The position numbers and the translations under genes were made by a program. Of a stretch of 10,443 nucleotides of DNA, positions 1-7,461 are shown in pieces (position 1 is the stretch's first letter; each line of letters opens with the position of its first letter). The stretch is from Rhodospirillaceae bacterium (lineage in GTDB: Bacteria > Pseudomonadota > Alphaproteobacteria > SP197), in contig JABIUG010000421.1 in NCBI GenBank assembly GCA_018700655.1, forward strand, positions 1 to 10,443. Reading direction: 5' to 3'. The notes below the pieces were generated by a model that saw only the letters and a list, made by a program, of their open reading frames with translations, did not search any database and was not told where the DNA came from.

Positions 1-146
<146 letters not shown>

Positions 147-395
147 TGTTGAAGCTTTCGCTTCATCCGGCCCGAACATATATTCACGTGTTCGATCACG
201 CTCAAAAGAATCTTTTAGGGATTCTAGTGATTGACTTGATTCGGGTCTTTCGACCCTAACAAGATGCGTGACCGTACACTTACATGTACGAGCGGTTATG
301 GTGCACCGCCGCCCACGCATCTCTTCCATCTCTTCACTTGTCAAATAGCTGGCCGCAAAAAGCAGCCCCCGCCGCCGGTCTCCCTAGTAGCGGGG
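147..395 (-). other. 16S rRNA leader (pre-rRNA 5' external spacer)
   Basis: This stretch separates the rRNA promoter from mature 16S and has no convincing gene on either strand. Read on the minus strand it contains a TTTGACAAGTGAAGAGATGG-type segment near 321-345 that resembles conserved alphaproteobacterial rRNA leader/spacer sequence. It also has three clean hairpins: GGGTC-GAAA-GACCC (243-256), AGAATC-N7-GATTCT (207-225) and GAAGC-GAAA-GCTTC (151-164). Two have GNRA-type loops. They may serve antitermination or RNase III processing; that role is inferred from position. Short ORFs here are chance. Confidence 0.75.
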
Positions 396-400
396 AGCGG

Positions 401-430
401 GTTATAGCCAGACCCCGCGAACCTTGTCAA
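401..430 (-). promoter_or_regulatory. rRNA operon promoter (sigma70-type)
   Basis: On the minus strand a consensus -35 TTGACA (425-430) is followed 18 nt later by TATAAC (401-406); reading the -10 as CTATAA gives a 17-nt spacer. Transcription would start near 393-396, about 250 nt before mature 16S. The region just after the -10 is very GC-rich (CCGCTCCCCGC), as in discriminators of stringently controlled rRNA promoters. Upstream of the -35 lies an A/T-rich stretch (about 440-462) that could act as an UP element. The near-consensus hexamers and position make the call strong; stringent control is inferred. Confidence 0.8.
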
Positions 431-519
431 ACACCTTCCTTAACTTTTTTGAAGAAAGTTTCCGAGGGCCGGAAAGGCAATCATTTACTCGGCCTAACTC
501 ATTGAAACAAAGCAATGTT

Positions 520-565
520 TTGGTGAACACGTTGCTGCGTTGACAAGCGGCAACGTGTTCACCAA
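520..565. repeat. Long inverted repeat between rrn promoter and M23 gene
   Basis: The arms TTGGTGAACACGTTGC (520-535) and its exact complement (550-565) form a perfect 16-bp stem. It extends inward by three more pairs, one of them G-T, to a 19-bp stem with loop GTTGACAA (539-546). It sits about 90 bp upstream of the rRNA -35 and about 95 bp upstream of the M23 start. No T-run follows on either strand, so it is not a canonical intrinsic terminator. It could be an operator, a cruciform or an insulating terminator between the divergent units. Confidence 0.85.
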
Positions 566-648
566 GTTAGCCCCCGGGCCTAAACATGGCCCACAAAACT
601 GCGGCCCAGAAGGACTCGAGCCCTTTCAGCGCGCCTGTTTCATGGATT

Positions 649-654
649 GAGGAG
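649..654 (+). promoter_or_regulatory. Ribosome binding site deciding the M23 start
   Basis: GAGGAG lies 6 nt before ATG 661. The alternative in-frame ATG at 586 has no Shine-Dalgarno and would add 25 residues in front of the signal peptide, so 661 is the better start. Confidence 0.75.
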
Positions 655-660
655 ACCGCG

Positions 661-3600
661 ATGGTGCGGCGATTTGCCGTCTTTACCCTGGCGGGTGCCG
701 TTACAGCGGTCGCCGCGACACTGACTATCGCCTCAATGGGCGGCCCCGGGATCGCGTGGGCCCAGGATGGAGACAGTGCAGCGGACGCCACATCCCTGGG
801 CGGCTCGGACGACGGGTCCCTCGCTTTCTCAATGCCCGCGGCCAGGCCGATGACCTCTTCGACGCTGGGTCTGTTCGATAACATCGAGACGGGCGGCGGC
901 TGGATCACGGGTTCGGCGCTTTCCATGGAGACCTTCCAGGTCAGCCAGGGCGACACGCTGATCGATCTTCTGGTCTCTGCCGGCAGCAGTGAAAATGATG
1001 CCGATGGTGCAATTGATGCGCTCGAACAGATATATGACCCGCGCCGGCTTCAGATCGGTCAGGTCGTCACCGCAGTCTTTCGTGCATTGGACGACGATAC
1101 CGGTGAACTGGCGGCCGTCACCATTGCGCTCGACGAGGCCGACTATGTCGTTGCCAGCCGCACACAGGACGGCGACTACTTTGCCGAACGGATCGATGAG
1201 CCTCTCAGCGATGCGCTGCTCGCTCCGGTACCGGCTGCAACCACATCGGTTTCGGGCAACAGCCTCACAACACAGGATTTCGAAGTTCGTCGCGGCGATA
1301 CGCTGATCCGCCTCGCGGTGCGTGCCGGCGCGACCCGGGCCGAGGCCGGCCTGGCGATCGAGGCTCTGACCCTTCTGGTCGATGCCACGGCGCTGCAGAT
1401 TGGCCAGCAACTTCAGGTGACGTTCAGAGGGAGCGGTACCCAGGCCGACCTGGCAGCACTCAGCCTGCAGACGGGCGACGAACAATATGTCATTGCCGAA
1501 CGCCAGGCCTCAGGAAGCTTTGACGCCTATCGTAACGACCGGCCCTTCAGTGAAGCGACCATTATCGCGCCTGCCGGGGACCTTGATCTCGCCGCGGCAA
1601 TCGAAACCCTGCGCCAGTCGGGTGCGCAGGTCGACCGGATGACCATCGCCCAGGGCGACACGCTGATGGACCTGATCGTCCAGGCCGGCGCAACCATCAC
1701 CGAAGCCCATGAGGCTGCCCGAATCATGGCACGCCATTTCGACCCCCGTCGGTTGCAGATCGGCCAAAGGGTCTTTCTCATCCAGACCGCCGGGCCAGCC
1801 GGATCCGGCCTCACTGTTCTTGGCATGGTCGTTCTGGATGCCGGCGACGATGGATTGGTTGCCGTGACACGCCTGCCCGACGAGGGCGGCTTTGAAGGCA
1901 CGCGCATCACCGATATTCAACAGATCGTTCTGGTCACACCAACGGAAACGCCGAAACCGGAAATTGTCGACAACTCAGCAGAGAGGTCTGACGACGAAGC
2001 CGAAATTCCAGAGTTGGTCGACGTCACCGATTTTGGCCGTGGCCTGCGCGTCGCGCTTCTGGAAATGCAGTCGGGTGATACGCTGATGTCCCTGCTGCTC
2101 GATGCCGGCGCCGCGCGGGTCGATGCCGACCAGGCCATTCGCGCCCTGCGTCCCCATTATGATCTGGGACGCATGCAGATCGGGCAGGAAATCCGTGCAG
2201 CATTCGAAGATCACAATGGTGATGGCGAACTGCTGATCGCGGTCAGTATCGAAATCAAAGACAACCTGTTCGTTCAAGCCGACCGCCAGGGCGATACTTT
2301 CATTGCCGGGCGCACCAGCACGCCTGTCAACCCGGCCTATGCCACAGCCTTCCGTTCAATCCCCCCGGTCGCCGATATCGATGAACTGATACGGCCGGTC
2401 GATGAAGGAGAAGCAGCCGAGATCACGACAGAAGCCGAGCCCGAAGCCGAGATCGAACTGGCAGCGGTCAAGCCGGACGCCGAGATCGAGGAAGCGCCTG
2501 CTCCTGTTTCAGAAATTGAGGGACTGCTGGAACTTTCACCCCAGGCCGAACAGGCGTGGTTTACCGTTCAGGAAGGCGACTCCATTGCCAGCCTTCTGCG
2601 GATCCTGACACCCAATGGCCACGAAATCGGCCTTGTAGTCGATGCCCTGGCCCAGCAGGTCGACCTCGTCAATCTGGAGCCCGGCAACGAGATGGTCGTC
2701 ATCAGCGACGGCGGGAACACAGCCAGACAGATCATCGCGTTATCGCTAGACCATCCCGACGGCGGCACGATCGCGGTCGTGCTTCAGCGCGACGGCGGTT
2801 ATGGCGTGCGTCGCGCCAGCAGCCATATCGATCTCGCCGATTTCACGCTTGTCCCCGCATCGACAGAACTCGCCGAAAGCGAAGTCTGGCCCGAACAGGA
2901 AACCGGCCTCACGATCGAGACATTCGAGATCGCTGCCGGCGGCACCCTGATGAAGGGCCTGCTCGATCTGGGGATCGACACGGTTGAGGCTGACCGTGCC
3001 ATCGACTCTCTGCGCGAGGTGTTTGACCCGCGCAGCATTCGGGCCGGCCAGATCGTCGAAGTCACGATCGATGGCGACGGTCTGCAGAACATCACCATGA
3101 CACCGCGTGCCGGAGAACGGGTCGAAGTCGCACGCGACAGCGAAGGGTTCCAGTCGCGGCTGGTCGAACTGGCGTTGGAACTCGAGCTCAAAGCTGCCGT
3201 GGGCCACATTGAAAGCAGCCTCTATCAGGCAGCACTCGATGGCGGCGTGCCACCGGCCGTTCTGGCCGACCTGATCCGTGCCTACAGCTTCGATGTCGAT
3301 TTCCAGCGCGAGATCCAGCAGGGCGACAGCTTCCAGGTTCTATATGAAGAGTTCGTCGACGAAGACGGCAACACGGTGCGTTACGGCCCGCCGCTTTATG
3401 CCACGCTCAATGTGTCGGGCGTGACCTTGCCGATCTATCGCTTCACCCCGTCGAGCGGTTTCATCGACTACTTCAACGACAACGGCGAGAGCGTCCGCAA
3501 GGCGCTGATTCGCACGCCCATCGACGGCGCCCAGATCACCTCGAACTTCGGCATGCGCACGTTGAGTGGCTATACCCGTATGCACAAAGGGCTCGATTTC

Positions 3601-4002
3601 GGCGCACCAAGCGGCACACCGATCGTGGCGGCGGGCGATGGCGTGATCGAACAGCTCGGCTGGTTTGGTGGCTATGGCAACTACATCCGTATCCGCCACA
3701 GCAGCACCTACAAGACGGCCTATGCCCATATGAGCAGTTATGCTAGCGGGCTGGCCGATGGCAGCCGTGTGCGCCAGGGCCAGACGATCGGTTATGTCGG
3801 CAGCACCGGGAACTCGACCGGTCCCCACCTTCATTACGAAGTCATGGTCAACGACGAGCAGATCAACCCGCTCGATGTCCGCCTGCCTTCAGGCGAGATC
3901 CTGGAAGGCGACGAACTCAATCAGTTCTATGTCGAACGCGATGCGCTTGATGGCCTCTTTGCCATGCAGCTTGACGAGCAGCTCGTTGCCAGCGGCAACT
4001 AG
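661..4002 (+). CDS. Secreted M23-family metallopeptidase with six tandem OapA/LysM-like modules
   Basis: Predicted peptidoglycan DD-endopeptidase of the MepM/YebA type, exported to the periplasm and about 1,113 aa from the ATG at 661. Residues 1-35 form a signal peptide (VRR, hydrophobic core, AWA cleavage site before QDGD). Six modules of about 90 residues follow (see the repeat entry), joined by linkers; one linker (about 2392-2520) is rich in Glu, Ala and Pro. A conserved pre-catalytic region (about 3190-3500) leads into the M23 domain (about 3505-3875). Zinc-site and catalytic residues are intact: His975 and Asp979 in HKGLD, His1023 in YAHM, and His1056/His1058 in HLH. Family members usually carry one to three N-terminal modules and 400-650 aa, so this one is unusually long. 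A hairpin follows the stop. The catalytic call is secure; the substrate bond is inferred. Confidence 0.93.
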   Translation: MVRRFAVFTLAGAVTAVAATLTIASMGGPGIAWAQDGDSAADATSLGGSDDGSLAFSMPAARPMTSSTLGLFDNIETGGGWITGSALSMETFQVSQGDTLIDLLVSAGSSENDADGAIDALEQIYDPRRLQIGQVVTAVFRALDDDTGELAAVTIALDEADYVVASRTQDGDYFAERIDEPLSDALLAPVPAATTSVSGNSLTTQDFEVRRGDTLIRLAVRAGATRAEAGLAIEALTLLVDATALQIGQQLQVTFRGSGTQADLAALSLQTGDEQYVIAERQASGSFDAYRNDRPFSEATIIAPAGDLDLAAAIETLRQSGAQVDRMTIAQGDTLMDLIVQAGATITEAHEAARIMARHFDPRRLQIGQRVFLIQTAGPAGSGLTVLGMVVLDAGDDGLVAVTRLPDEGGFEGTRITDIQQIVLVTPTETPKPEIVDNSAERSDDEAEIPELVDVTDFGRGLRVALLEMQSGDTLMSLLLDAGAARVDADQAIRALRPHYDLGRMQIGQEIRAAFEDHNGDGELLIAVSIEIKDNLFVQADRQGDTFIAGRTSTPVNPAYATAFRSIPPVADIDELIRPVDEGEAAEITTEAEPEAEIELAAVKPDAEIEEAPAPVSEIEGLLELSPQAEQAWFTVQEGDSIASLLRILTPNGHEIGLVVDALAQQVDLVNLEPGNEMVVISDGGNTARQIIALSLDHPDGGTIAVVLQRDGGYGVRRASSHIDLADFTLVPASTELAESEVWPEQETGLTIETFEIAAGGTLMKGLLDLGIDTVEADRAIDSLREVFDPRSIRAGQIVEVTIDGDGLQNITMTPRAGERVEVARDSEGFQSRLVELALELELKAAVGHIESSLYQAALDGGVPPAVLADLIRAYSFDVDFQREIQQGDSFQVLYEEFVDEDGNTVRYGPPLYATLNVSGVTLPIYRFTPSSGFIDYFNDNGESVRKALIRTPIDGAQITSNFGMRTLSGYTRMHKGLDFGAPSGTPIVAAGDGVIEQLGWFGGYGNYIRIRHSSTYKTAYAHMSSYASGLADGSRVRQGQTIGYVGSTGNSTGPHLHYEVMVNDEQINPLDVRLPSGEILEGDELNQFYVERDALDGLFAMQLDEQLVASGN
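925..3168 (+). repeat. Six tandem protein modules within the M23 gene
   Basis: The copies are at about 925-1203, 1264-1545, 1630-1914, 2044-2328, 2551-2820 and 2908-3168. The shared pattern is a short beta strand, GDTL(I/M)xLLxxAGA, an alternating Ala-rich helix ending xAIxAL, then YDPRRLQIGQ, two beta strands and a closing aromatic/Arg segment. Copies 1-4 are closest (QGDTLI/QGDTLM, LQIGQ or MQIGQ). Copy 5 is most diverged (EGDSIASLL, LEPGN) and copy 6 has GGTLMKGLL and IRAGQ. The pattern resembles OapA/LysM-like modules of the MepM family; peptidoglycan binding is inferred. The DNA copies have diverged, so this is old duplication rather than recent slippage. Confidence 0.85.
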
Positions 4003-4003
4003 C

Positions 4004-4059
4004 GCGGATCATAACCACACGGAAACACTTCATGGTTCCGTGTGGTTATGTGAATCCGC
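4004..4059. terminator. Long hairpin after the M23 gene (possible terminator)
   Basis: Perfect 15-bp arms, CATAACCACACGGAA (4010-4024) and its complement (4036-4050), enclose an 11-nt loop. A second stem, GCGGAT (4004-4009) with ATCCGC (4054-4059), extends it across a 3-nt bulge. It begins two bases after the M23 stop, a terminator position, but no T-run follows. It may end transcription or protect the 3' end of the mRNA. Confidence 0.6.
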
Positions 4060-4071
4060 TCGATTTCATAG

Positions 4072-4141
4072 AGTCAGAGCAACTTCACAGGTTCATGCGC
4101 AGTCGCGAAGCGATTCCACATGAACCTGATTTGCTCTGATT
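4072..4141 (+). promoter_or_regulatory. Three-tier hairpin containing the start codon of the next gene
   Basis: Three nested stems align on one axis: TCAGAGCAA (4074-4082) with TTGCTCTGA (4131-4139); CAGGTTCATG (4088-4097) with CATGAACCTG (4119-4128); and AGTCGC (4101-4106) with GCGATT (4110-4115), which has one G-T pair. ATG 4120-4122 is in the right arm of the middle stem, and no clear Shine-Dalgarno precedes it. In an mRNA this would hide the initiation codon, so translational control is plausible. Alternatively the DNA dyad is a regulator site. Confidence 0.6.
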
Positions 4142-4755
4142 TCCTGACCGACGGCCCAGAGGACGCTGCCGCAACGATCATCCTGGCACATGGTGCCGGT
4201 GCGCCTGCCGACAGCGACTTCATGAACGAGGTCGCCATCGGCCTGGCAACCGCCGGCCACCATGTCCTGCGCTTCGAGTTCCCCTATATGGCCCAGCGCC
4301 GCATTGACGGTAAACGCCGTCCACCGGACCGCCAGCCCGTGTTGCTGGAGTACTGGCGTTCGGTCATCGCCCAGGCCGGCAATCCGAAACATCTGGTGAT
4401 AGGCGGCAAATCGATGGGCGCACGCATGGCAAGCCTGGTCGCAGACGAAACCGGCGTTGCCGGTGTTGTCGCCTGTGGCTTTCCCTTCCATGCACCCGGC
4501 AAACCACCCGGCGCCAGGCTCGATCACCTGACCTCGCTGGCCACGCCCTCACTCCTTGTTCAGGGTACCCGCGATGCCCTTGGCAGCAAGGAAGACGTCG
4601 CCGGCTACGATCTTGCGCCCAGCATCGCCTTTCACTGGATCGAGGACGGCGACCACAATCTCAAGCCGCGCAAGAAAAGCGGGCTGACCCATGAAGAAGC
4701 CATGGCCGATGCAATTGCTGCGGCGGCAGATTTCACCCAACGCATGGCAGGCTGA
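4120..4755 (+). CDS. KANL3/TEX30-family alpha/beta hydrolase (COG3571)
   Basis: Cytosolic alpha/beta-hydrolase-fold protein of 211 aa with no signal peptide. The family pattern is continuous: LAHGAGAP (oxyanion loop), FEFPYM, KRRPPDR, the nucleophile elbow GGKSMG with Ser98, FPFHAPGKP, VQGTRD with Asp152, and DGDHNLKPRKKSG with His179. The putative Ser-Asp-His triad is therefore complete. Bacterial members are single-domain proteins of about 200-220 aa, so this copy is full length; the substrate of the family is not established. ATG 4120 is the only reasonable start, because an in-frame TAG lies at 4069-4071 and the next Met would remove the LAHGAGAP strand. The start lies inside a strong hairpin. 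It is 80 nt upstream of the DUF6445 gene on the same strand; a joint role is not known. Confidence 0.88.
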   Translation: MNLICSDFLTDGPEDAAATIILAHGAGAPADSDFMNEVAIGLATAGHHVLRFEFPYMAQRRIDGKRRPPDRQPVLLEYWRSVIAQAGNPKHLVIGGKSMGARMASLVADETGVAGVVACGFPFHAPGKPPGARLDHLTSLATPSLLVQGTRDALGSKEDVAGYDLAPSIAFHWIEDGDHNLKPRKKSGLTHEEAMADAIAAAADFTQRMAG

Positions 4756-4834
4756 ATAACCACACATCCTGTAGTGCTTTGACACGGTGATTTCAGCGGT
4801 GATAAGCCGAGCACTGCACTGCAAGGGCGGGAAC

Positions 4835-5485
4835 ATGCTCAAGAACCTGATCGTCATCGACGACTTCTACGGCGAGCCGATGAAGGCACGCGAGTACGCC
4901 ATGAAGATGGAATATCCCGACCCCGGGCCGGACGTGCATTACCCCGGACGCAATTCCAAACAATCGATGGCCTGGCCACAAATGGACCAGATGTTCAGCC
5001 AGATCGTGGGTGAACCGCTTGAACGGCGTGGCAATCTGCCGCATGGCTTCTGCCGCATCTCGCTGGCAGGCAATGCACGAACCGGCTGCGGCGTTCATGT
5101 CGACCCCGGCTGCACCTGGGCTGGAATCATCTTCCTGACCCTCGACGAACACTGCCAGGACGGGCTGGGTTTTTACCGCAATCGAAAGTTCGGCACCGAT
5201 CGCGCGCCGCTCAACGATCAGGAAGCCCAGGATATTTACGGATGCGAGACCCAGGACGAGGTCATGACCATGCTGACGCCGATCGAAGGCTCCGACAAAC
5301 GCCCGTTTGACGGAACGACCGGCATGGAGGACTGGGAACGCACCCTGTTCGTCTCGATGAAGTTCAACCGGCTAGTGCTGTTCCGCTCGTGGATGTTTCA
5401 TGCGGGCGGCCAGGATTTTGGCGATACCATAGAGAACGGCCGCTTCGTCCAGCTCTTCTTCTGGCAATCGCCTGAGACAACTTAG
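4835..5485 (+). CDS. DUF6445 family protein, 2OG-Fe(II) oxygenase-like
   Basis: Protein of 216 aa. ATG 4835 is chosen because AAGGGCGGG lies just upstream and the protein then opens with the family motif LIVIDDFY; an earlier in-frame ATG at 4787 has no ribosome site and adds an unrelated peptide. The N-terminal pattern (DDFY.EP...REYAM, then YPGRNS) is that of DUF6445. A double-stranded beta-helix iron site is suggested by His88 and Asp90 (GVHVDPG), His189 (FHAGG) and Arg203 (NGRFVQLFF), the last suited to bind 2-oxoglutarate. It is probably an intracellular hydroxylase-like enzyme. The substrate is unknown, and the iron site is inferred from motif order. It ends 13 bp before the convergent cupin gene, with no clear terminator between them. 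Confidence 0.82.
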   Translation: MLKNLIVIDDFYGEPMKAREYAMKMEYPDPGPDVHYPGRNSKQSMAWPQMDQMFSQIVGEPLERRGNLPHGFCRISLAGNARTGCGVHVDPGCTWAGIIFLTLDEHCQDGLGFYRNRKFGTDRAPLNDQEAQDIYGCETQDEVMTMLTPIEGSDKRPFDGTTGMEDWERTLFVSMKFNRLVLFRSWMFHAGGQDFGDTIENGRFVQLFFWQSPETT

Positions 5486-5498
5486 AGTCCGTCTGAAG

Positions 5499-5903
5499 TC
5501 AGCCTAGATCGCGGGGGTCCTCGACGAAGGTGTGAATCTCGTCATGTTGCGGTGTGGCTGTCAGTACCGTGACACCAGCCTCGGAGCGGAACCGGTGCCA
5601 GCAGGCCCGGGGCACCACCACCAGCATACCGGCATCCAGGTTCAGCGTCTGTTTCTCGCCCTCGACGATGATATCGAACTCTGTCGAACCGGCCATCACG
5701 TGGACCAGTTCGTCGCCCTTCATGTGCCGCTCCCAGCCGGCATTGCCATTGAAGCTTCCCAGAAAGACGGCACAGTCGAGAAAATTCCCCTCGCCCAGCT
5801 TGGCGAATGCCTGCATCACTTCCTCTTCGGTCGTGTGCTCGCCGCGGTCCCGGATCGGCGTCAGCGCCGCCATGCGGTCACTGACCTTGATCGCTTCGAT
5901 CAT
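5499..5903 (-). CDS. Small single-domain cupin protein
   Basis: Cytosolic one-domain cupin of 134 aa. Cupin motif 1 is seen as ERHMKGDELVHVMAGSTEF, with likely metal ligands His60, Glu65 and His68. Motif 2 is LDAGMLVVVPRACWHRF, with His103. The start is ATG 5901-5903, preceded by GGAGAG at good spacing. It is transcribed divergently from the XRE-cupin regulator across a 77-bp AT-rich gap, a classic regulator-target arrangement. The reaction cannot be told from sequence: such proteins include dioxygenases, isomerases and ligand binders. The C-terminal pattern (VTVLTATPQHDEIHTF) fits quercetinase/pirin-like or ureidoglycolate-type small cupins only loosely. Confidence 0.85.
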   Translation of the reverse strand: MIEAIKVSDRMAALTPIRDRGEHTTEEEVMQAFAKLGEGNFLDCAVFLGSFNGNAGWERHMKGDELVHVMAGSTEFDIIVEGEKQTLNLDAGMLVVVPRACWHRFRSEAGVTVLTATPQHDEIHTFVEDPRDLG

Positions 5904-5926
5904 GCTGTTCTCTCCATTGTAAATCT

Positions 5927-5956
5927 GATTATTTATGGTACTATATTATCATAATC
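5927..5956. promoter_or_regulatory. Dyad in divergent promoter, candidate regulator operator
   Basis: GATTAT (5927-5932) and ATAATC (5951-5956) form a perfect inverted pair 18 bp apart, centred on the cupin -10 region. It lies 25 bp before the XRE-cupin regulator start. Binding there would block the cupin promoter and probably the regulator's own. The AT-richness makes a chance dyad possible. Confidence 0.4.
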
Positions 5957-5968
5957 TTGAACTGGCAA
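5940..5968 (-). promoter_or_regulatory. Promoter of the small cupin gene
   Basis: On the minus strand TTGCCA (5963-5968) and TATAGT (5940-5945) are separated by exactly 17 nt, a good sigma70-type match. Transcription would start near 5933, about 30 nt before the cupin ATG. No equally good plus-strand promoter for the regulator was found; TTGTAA (5917-5922) is a weak -35 candidate. Confidence 0.6.
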
Positions 5969-5980
5969 TCGGGAAGCAAC

Positions 5981-6595
5981 ATGCCGCCAGATCCACTGTT
6001 CCTCACGCGCCGCGCATCCCACACAGAGCAGGCGCCGCAGCCCCCGCTGGACCTTGGTCGCCGTATCCGCGAACTCAGGACAGAACGCGGCTGGAGCTTC
6101 GACCAGGCCGCCGCACAAACCGGGCTCTCGCGTTCATCGCTCTTCAAGATCGAGAAGGGCAGAATGTCACCGACCTTCGACGCCCTCAAGAAACTCGCCG
6201 ACGGCTTCGGTCTCGCCATCCCGCAACTGCTGATATCTCATGGAGACAGCCGTGCAGCCAGTCGCCGTTCGATCACGCGTGGAAACGACAAGCAGCATTA
6301 CAAGGCACCCAACTACGACTATCGCCCGCTTGCCGAAGACCTCGCGCACAAGGCCATGTTGCCCTTCGAGCTGATCCTGCGGGCACGGTCCCTGGATGAT
6401 TTCGAGGATTGGGACCGTCACGACACCGAAGACTTTGTCCACGTTCTCAAGGGAACCATGGTGCTCTTCACGGAGTTCTATGAACCCGTCACGCTCGAGG
6501 CCGGCGACAGCATCTATTATGACGGGCACATGGGCCATGCCGCCGTCTCCGTAAGCGATCGGGACGCCGTTGTGCTCTGGGTCAGTTCGACCTGA
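5981..6595 (+). CDS. XRE-family transcriptional regulator with C-terminal cupin sensor
   Basis: DNA-binding regulator of 204 aa. The HTH_3/XRE domain spans about residues 24-80 (IRELRTERGWSFDQAAAQTG, then LSRSSLFKIEKGRMSPTFDAL). The C-terminal third is a cupin (FVHVLKGTMVLF, LEAGDSIYYDGHMGHAA), as in the SutR/PuuR-like class, where the cupin senses a small ligand. ATG 5981 has GGGAAG upstream; an in-frame TTG at 5957 is less likely. It faces the small cupin gene and is followed 35 nt later by the CoA-transferase genes on its own strand, so it probably controls one or both directions. The inducer is unknown; a substrate or product of the downstream enzymes is the natural guess. Confidence 0.9.
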   Translation: MPPDPLFLTRRASHTEQAPQPPLDLGRRIRELRTERGWSFDQAAAQTGLSRSSLFKIEKGRMSPTFDALKKLADGFGLAIPQLLISHGDSRAASRRSITRGNDKQHYKAPNYDYRPLAEDLAHKAMLPFELILRARSLDDFEDWDRHDTEDFVHVLKGTMVLFTEFYEPVTLEAGDSIYYDGHMGHAAVSVSDRDAVVLWVSST

Positions 6596-6630
6596 TGACC
6601 ACACACACCAAACTGCTCTAAACTGCCGCC

Positions 6631-7461
6631 ATGGCCCTGCATGAAACCCTCACCGACGCCGTCAGCCTGATCAGGCCCGGTATAACCGTTGCGATCCCGC
6701 CGGAATACTGCGGCATCGCGATGGCCGCGACATGTGAACTGATCCGGCGCGGCATCGGAGAACTTCACCTCGTCGCCGTACCCCAGAGCGGCCTGCAGGC
6801 CGACATGCTGATCGGCGCAGGCCATGTGAAAACGCTCGAAGCCGCCGCCATCACCATGGGCGAGCGTGGCCCCGCACCACGCTTTGCCGCCGCGATCAAG
6901 GCTGGCGCGATCACCATGATGGATGCCACCTGCCCGGCCATTCATGCCGCCCTTCAGGCCAGTGAAAAGGGCCTGCCCTTCCTGCCCCTGCGCGGCATTC
7001 TGGGTTCGGACGTGCTGGCCCACCGGCCCGACTGGCAGATCATCGACAACCCCTTTGGCACCAAGGGCCCAGATAGCAGCGACCCCATCGTCGCCCTGCC
7101 CGCGATCCGGCCCGATGTCGCCCTGTTCCACTGCGAGATGGCCGACCGTGAAGGCAATCTCTGGATCGGTCGGCGGCGCGAACTCGCGACCATGGCCCAT
7201 GCCTCGGCCATGACCGTGGCAACGGTCGAGACGATCCACGACGGCAATTTCTTCGATGACGAGATCCTCGCCGCGGGCGCCCTGCCTGCTGCCTATGTCG
7301 ACGCCATTGCCCATGCCCCCCGTGGTGCCTGGCCGCTCGGCATGCCCGGCACCTACGACGCCGATGGCGCAACGCTTGACGGTTATTGCCTGGCCGCCGC
7401 CAGCCAGGAGACCTTCGACGCCTGGCTCACCGATCACCTTCTCCACCGGGACGCCGCGTGA
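6631..7461 (+). CDS. CoA-transferase family subunit A (class I, IpdA-like)
   Basis: Subunit A of a heteromeric class I CoA-transferase-fold enzyme, 276 aa and full length. The family pattern is clear: DAVSLIRPGITVAIPP near the N-terminus, GLPFLPLRGILGSDVL, the NPFGTKGPDSSDPIVALPAI segment and HCEMADREGNLWIGRRREL. It resembles the glutaconate CoA-transferase A/IpdA branch, which includes steroid-ring hydrolases as well as true transferases. The place where IpdA-type proteins carry a Glu reads MDATCPAIH here, so the chemistry may differ. ATG 6631 has no good Shine-Dalgarno. A short direct repeat AAACTGC-TCT-AAACTGC lies just upstream (6610-6626). It overlaps the subunit B gene by 4 nt, which implies coupled synthesis. 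Substrate not assignable. Confidence 0.87.
   Translation: MALHETLTDAVSLIRPGITVAIPPEYCGIAMAATCELIRRGIGELHLVAVPQSGLQADMLIGAGHVKTLEAAAITMGERGPAPRFAAAIKAGAITMMDATCPAIHAALQASEKGLPFLPLRGILGSDVLAHRPDWQIIDNPFGTKGPDSSDPIVALPAIRPDVALFHCEMADREGNLWIGRRRELATMAHASAMTVATVETIHDGNFFDDEILAAGALPAAYVDAIAHAPRGAWPLGMPGTYDADGATLDGYCLAAASQETFDAWLTDHLLHRDAA

Noticed and set aside
540..569. TTGACA at 540 as a -35 for the M23 gene
   Set aside because: No acceptable -10 lies 16-18 nt downstream, and the hexamer is in the loop of the inverted repeat.
586..660. ATG 586 as the start of the M23 gene
   Set aside because: It has no Shine-Dalgarno and places a polar 25-residue extension before the signal peptide; ATG 661 has GAGGAG 6 nt upstream.
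4011..4765. ATAACCACAC present at 4011-4020 and 4756-4765
   Set aside because: The 10-mer follows two stop regions, but the second copy has no hairpin partner. Chance similarity cannot be excluded.
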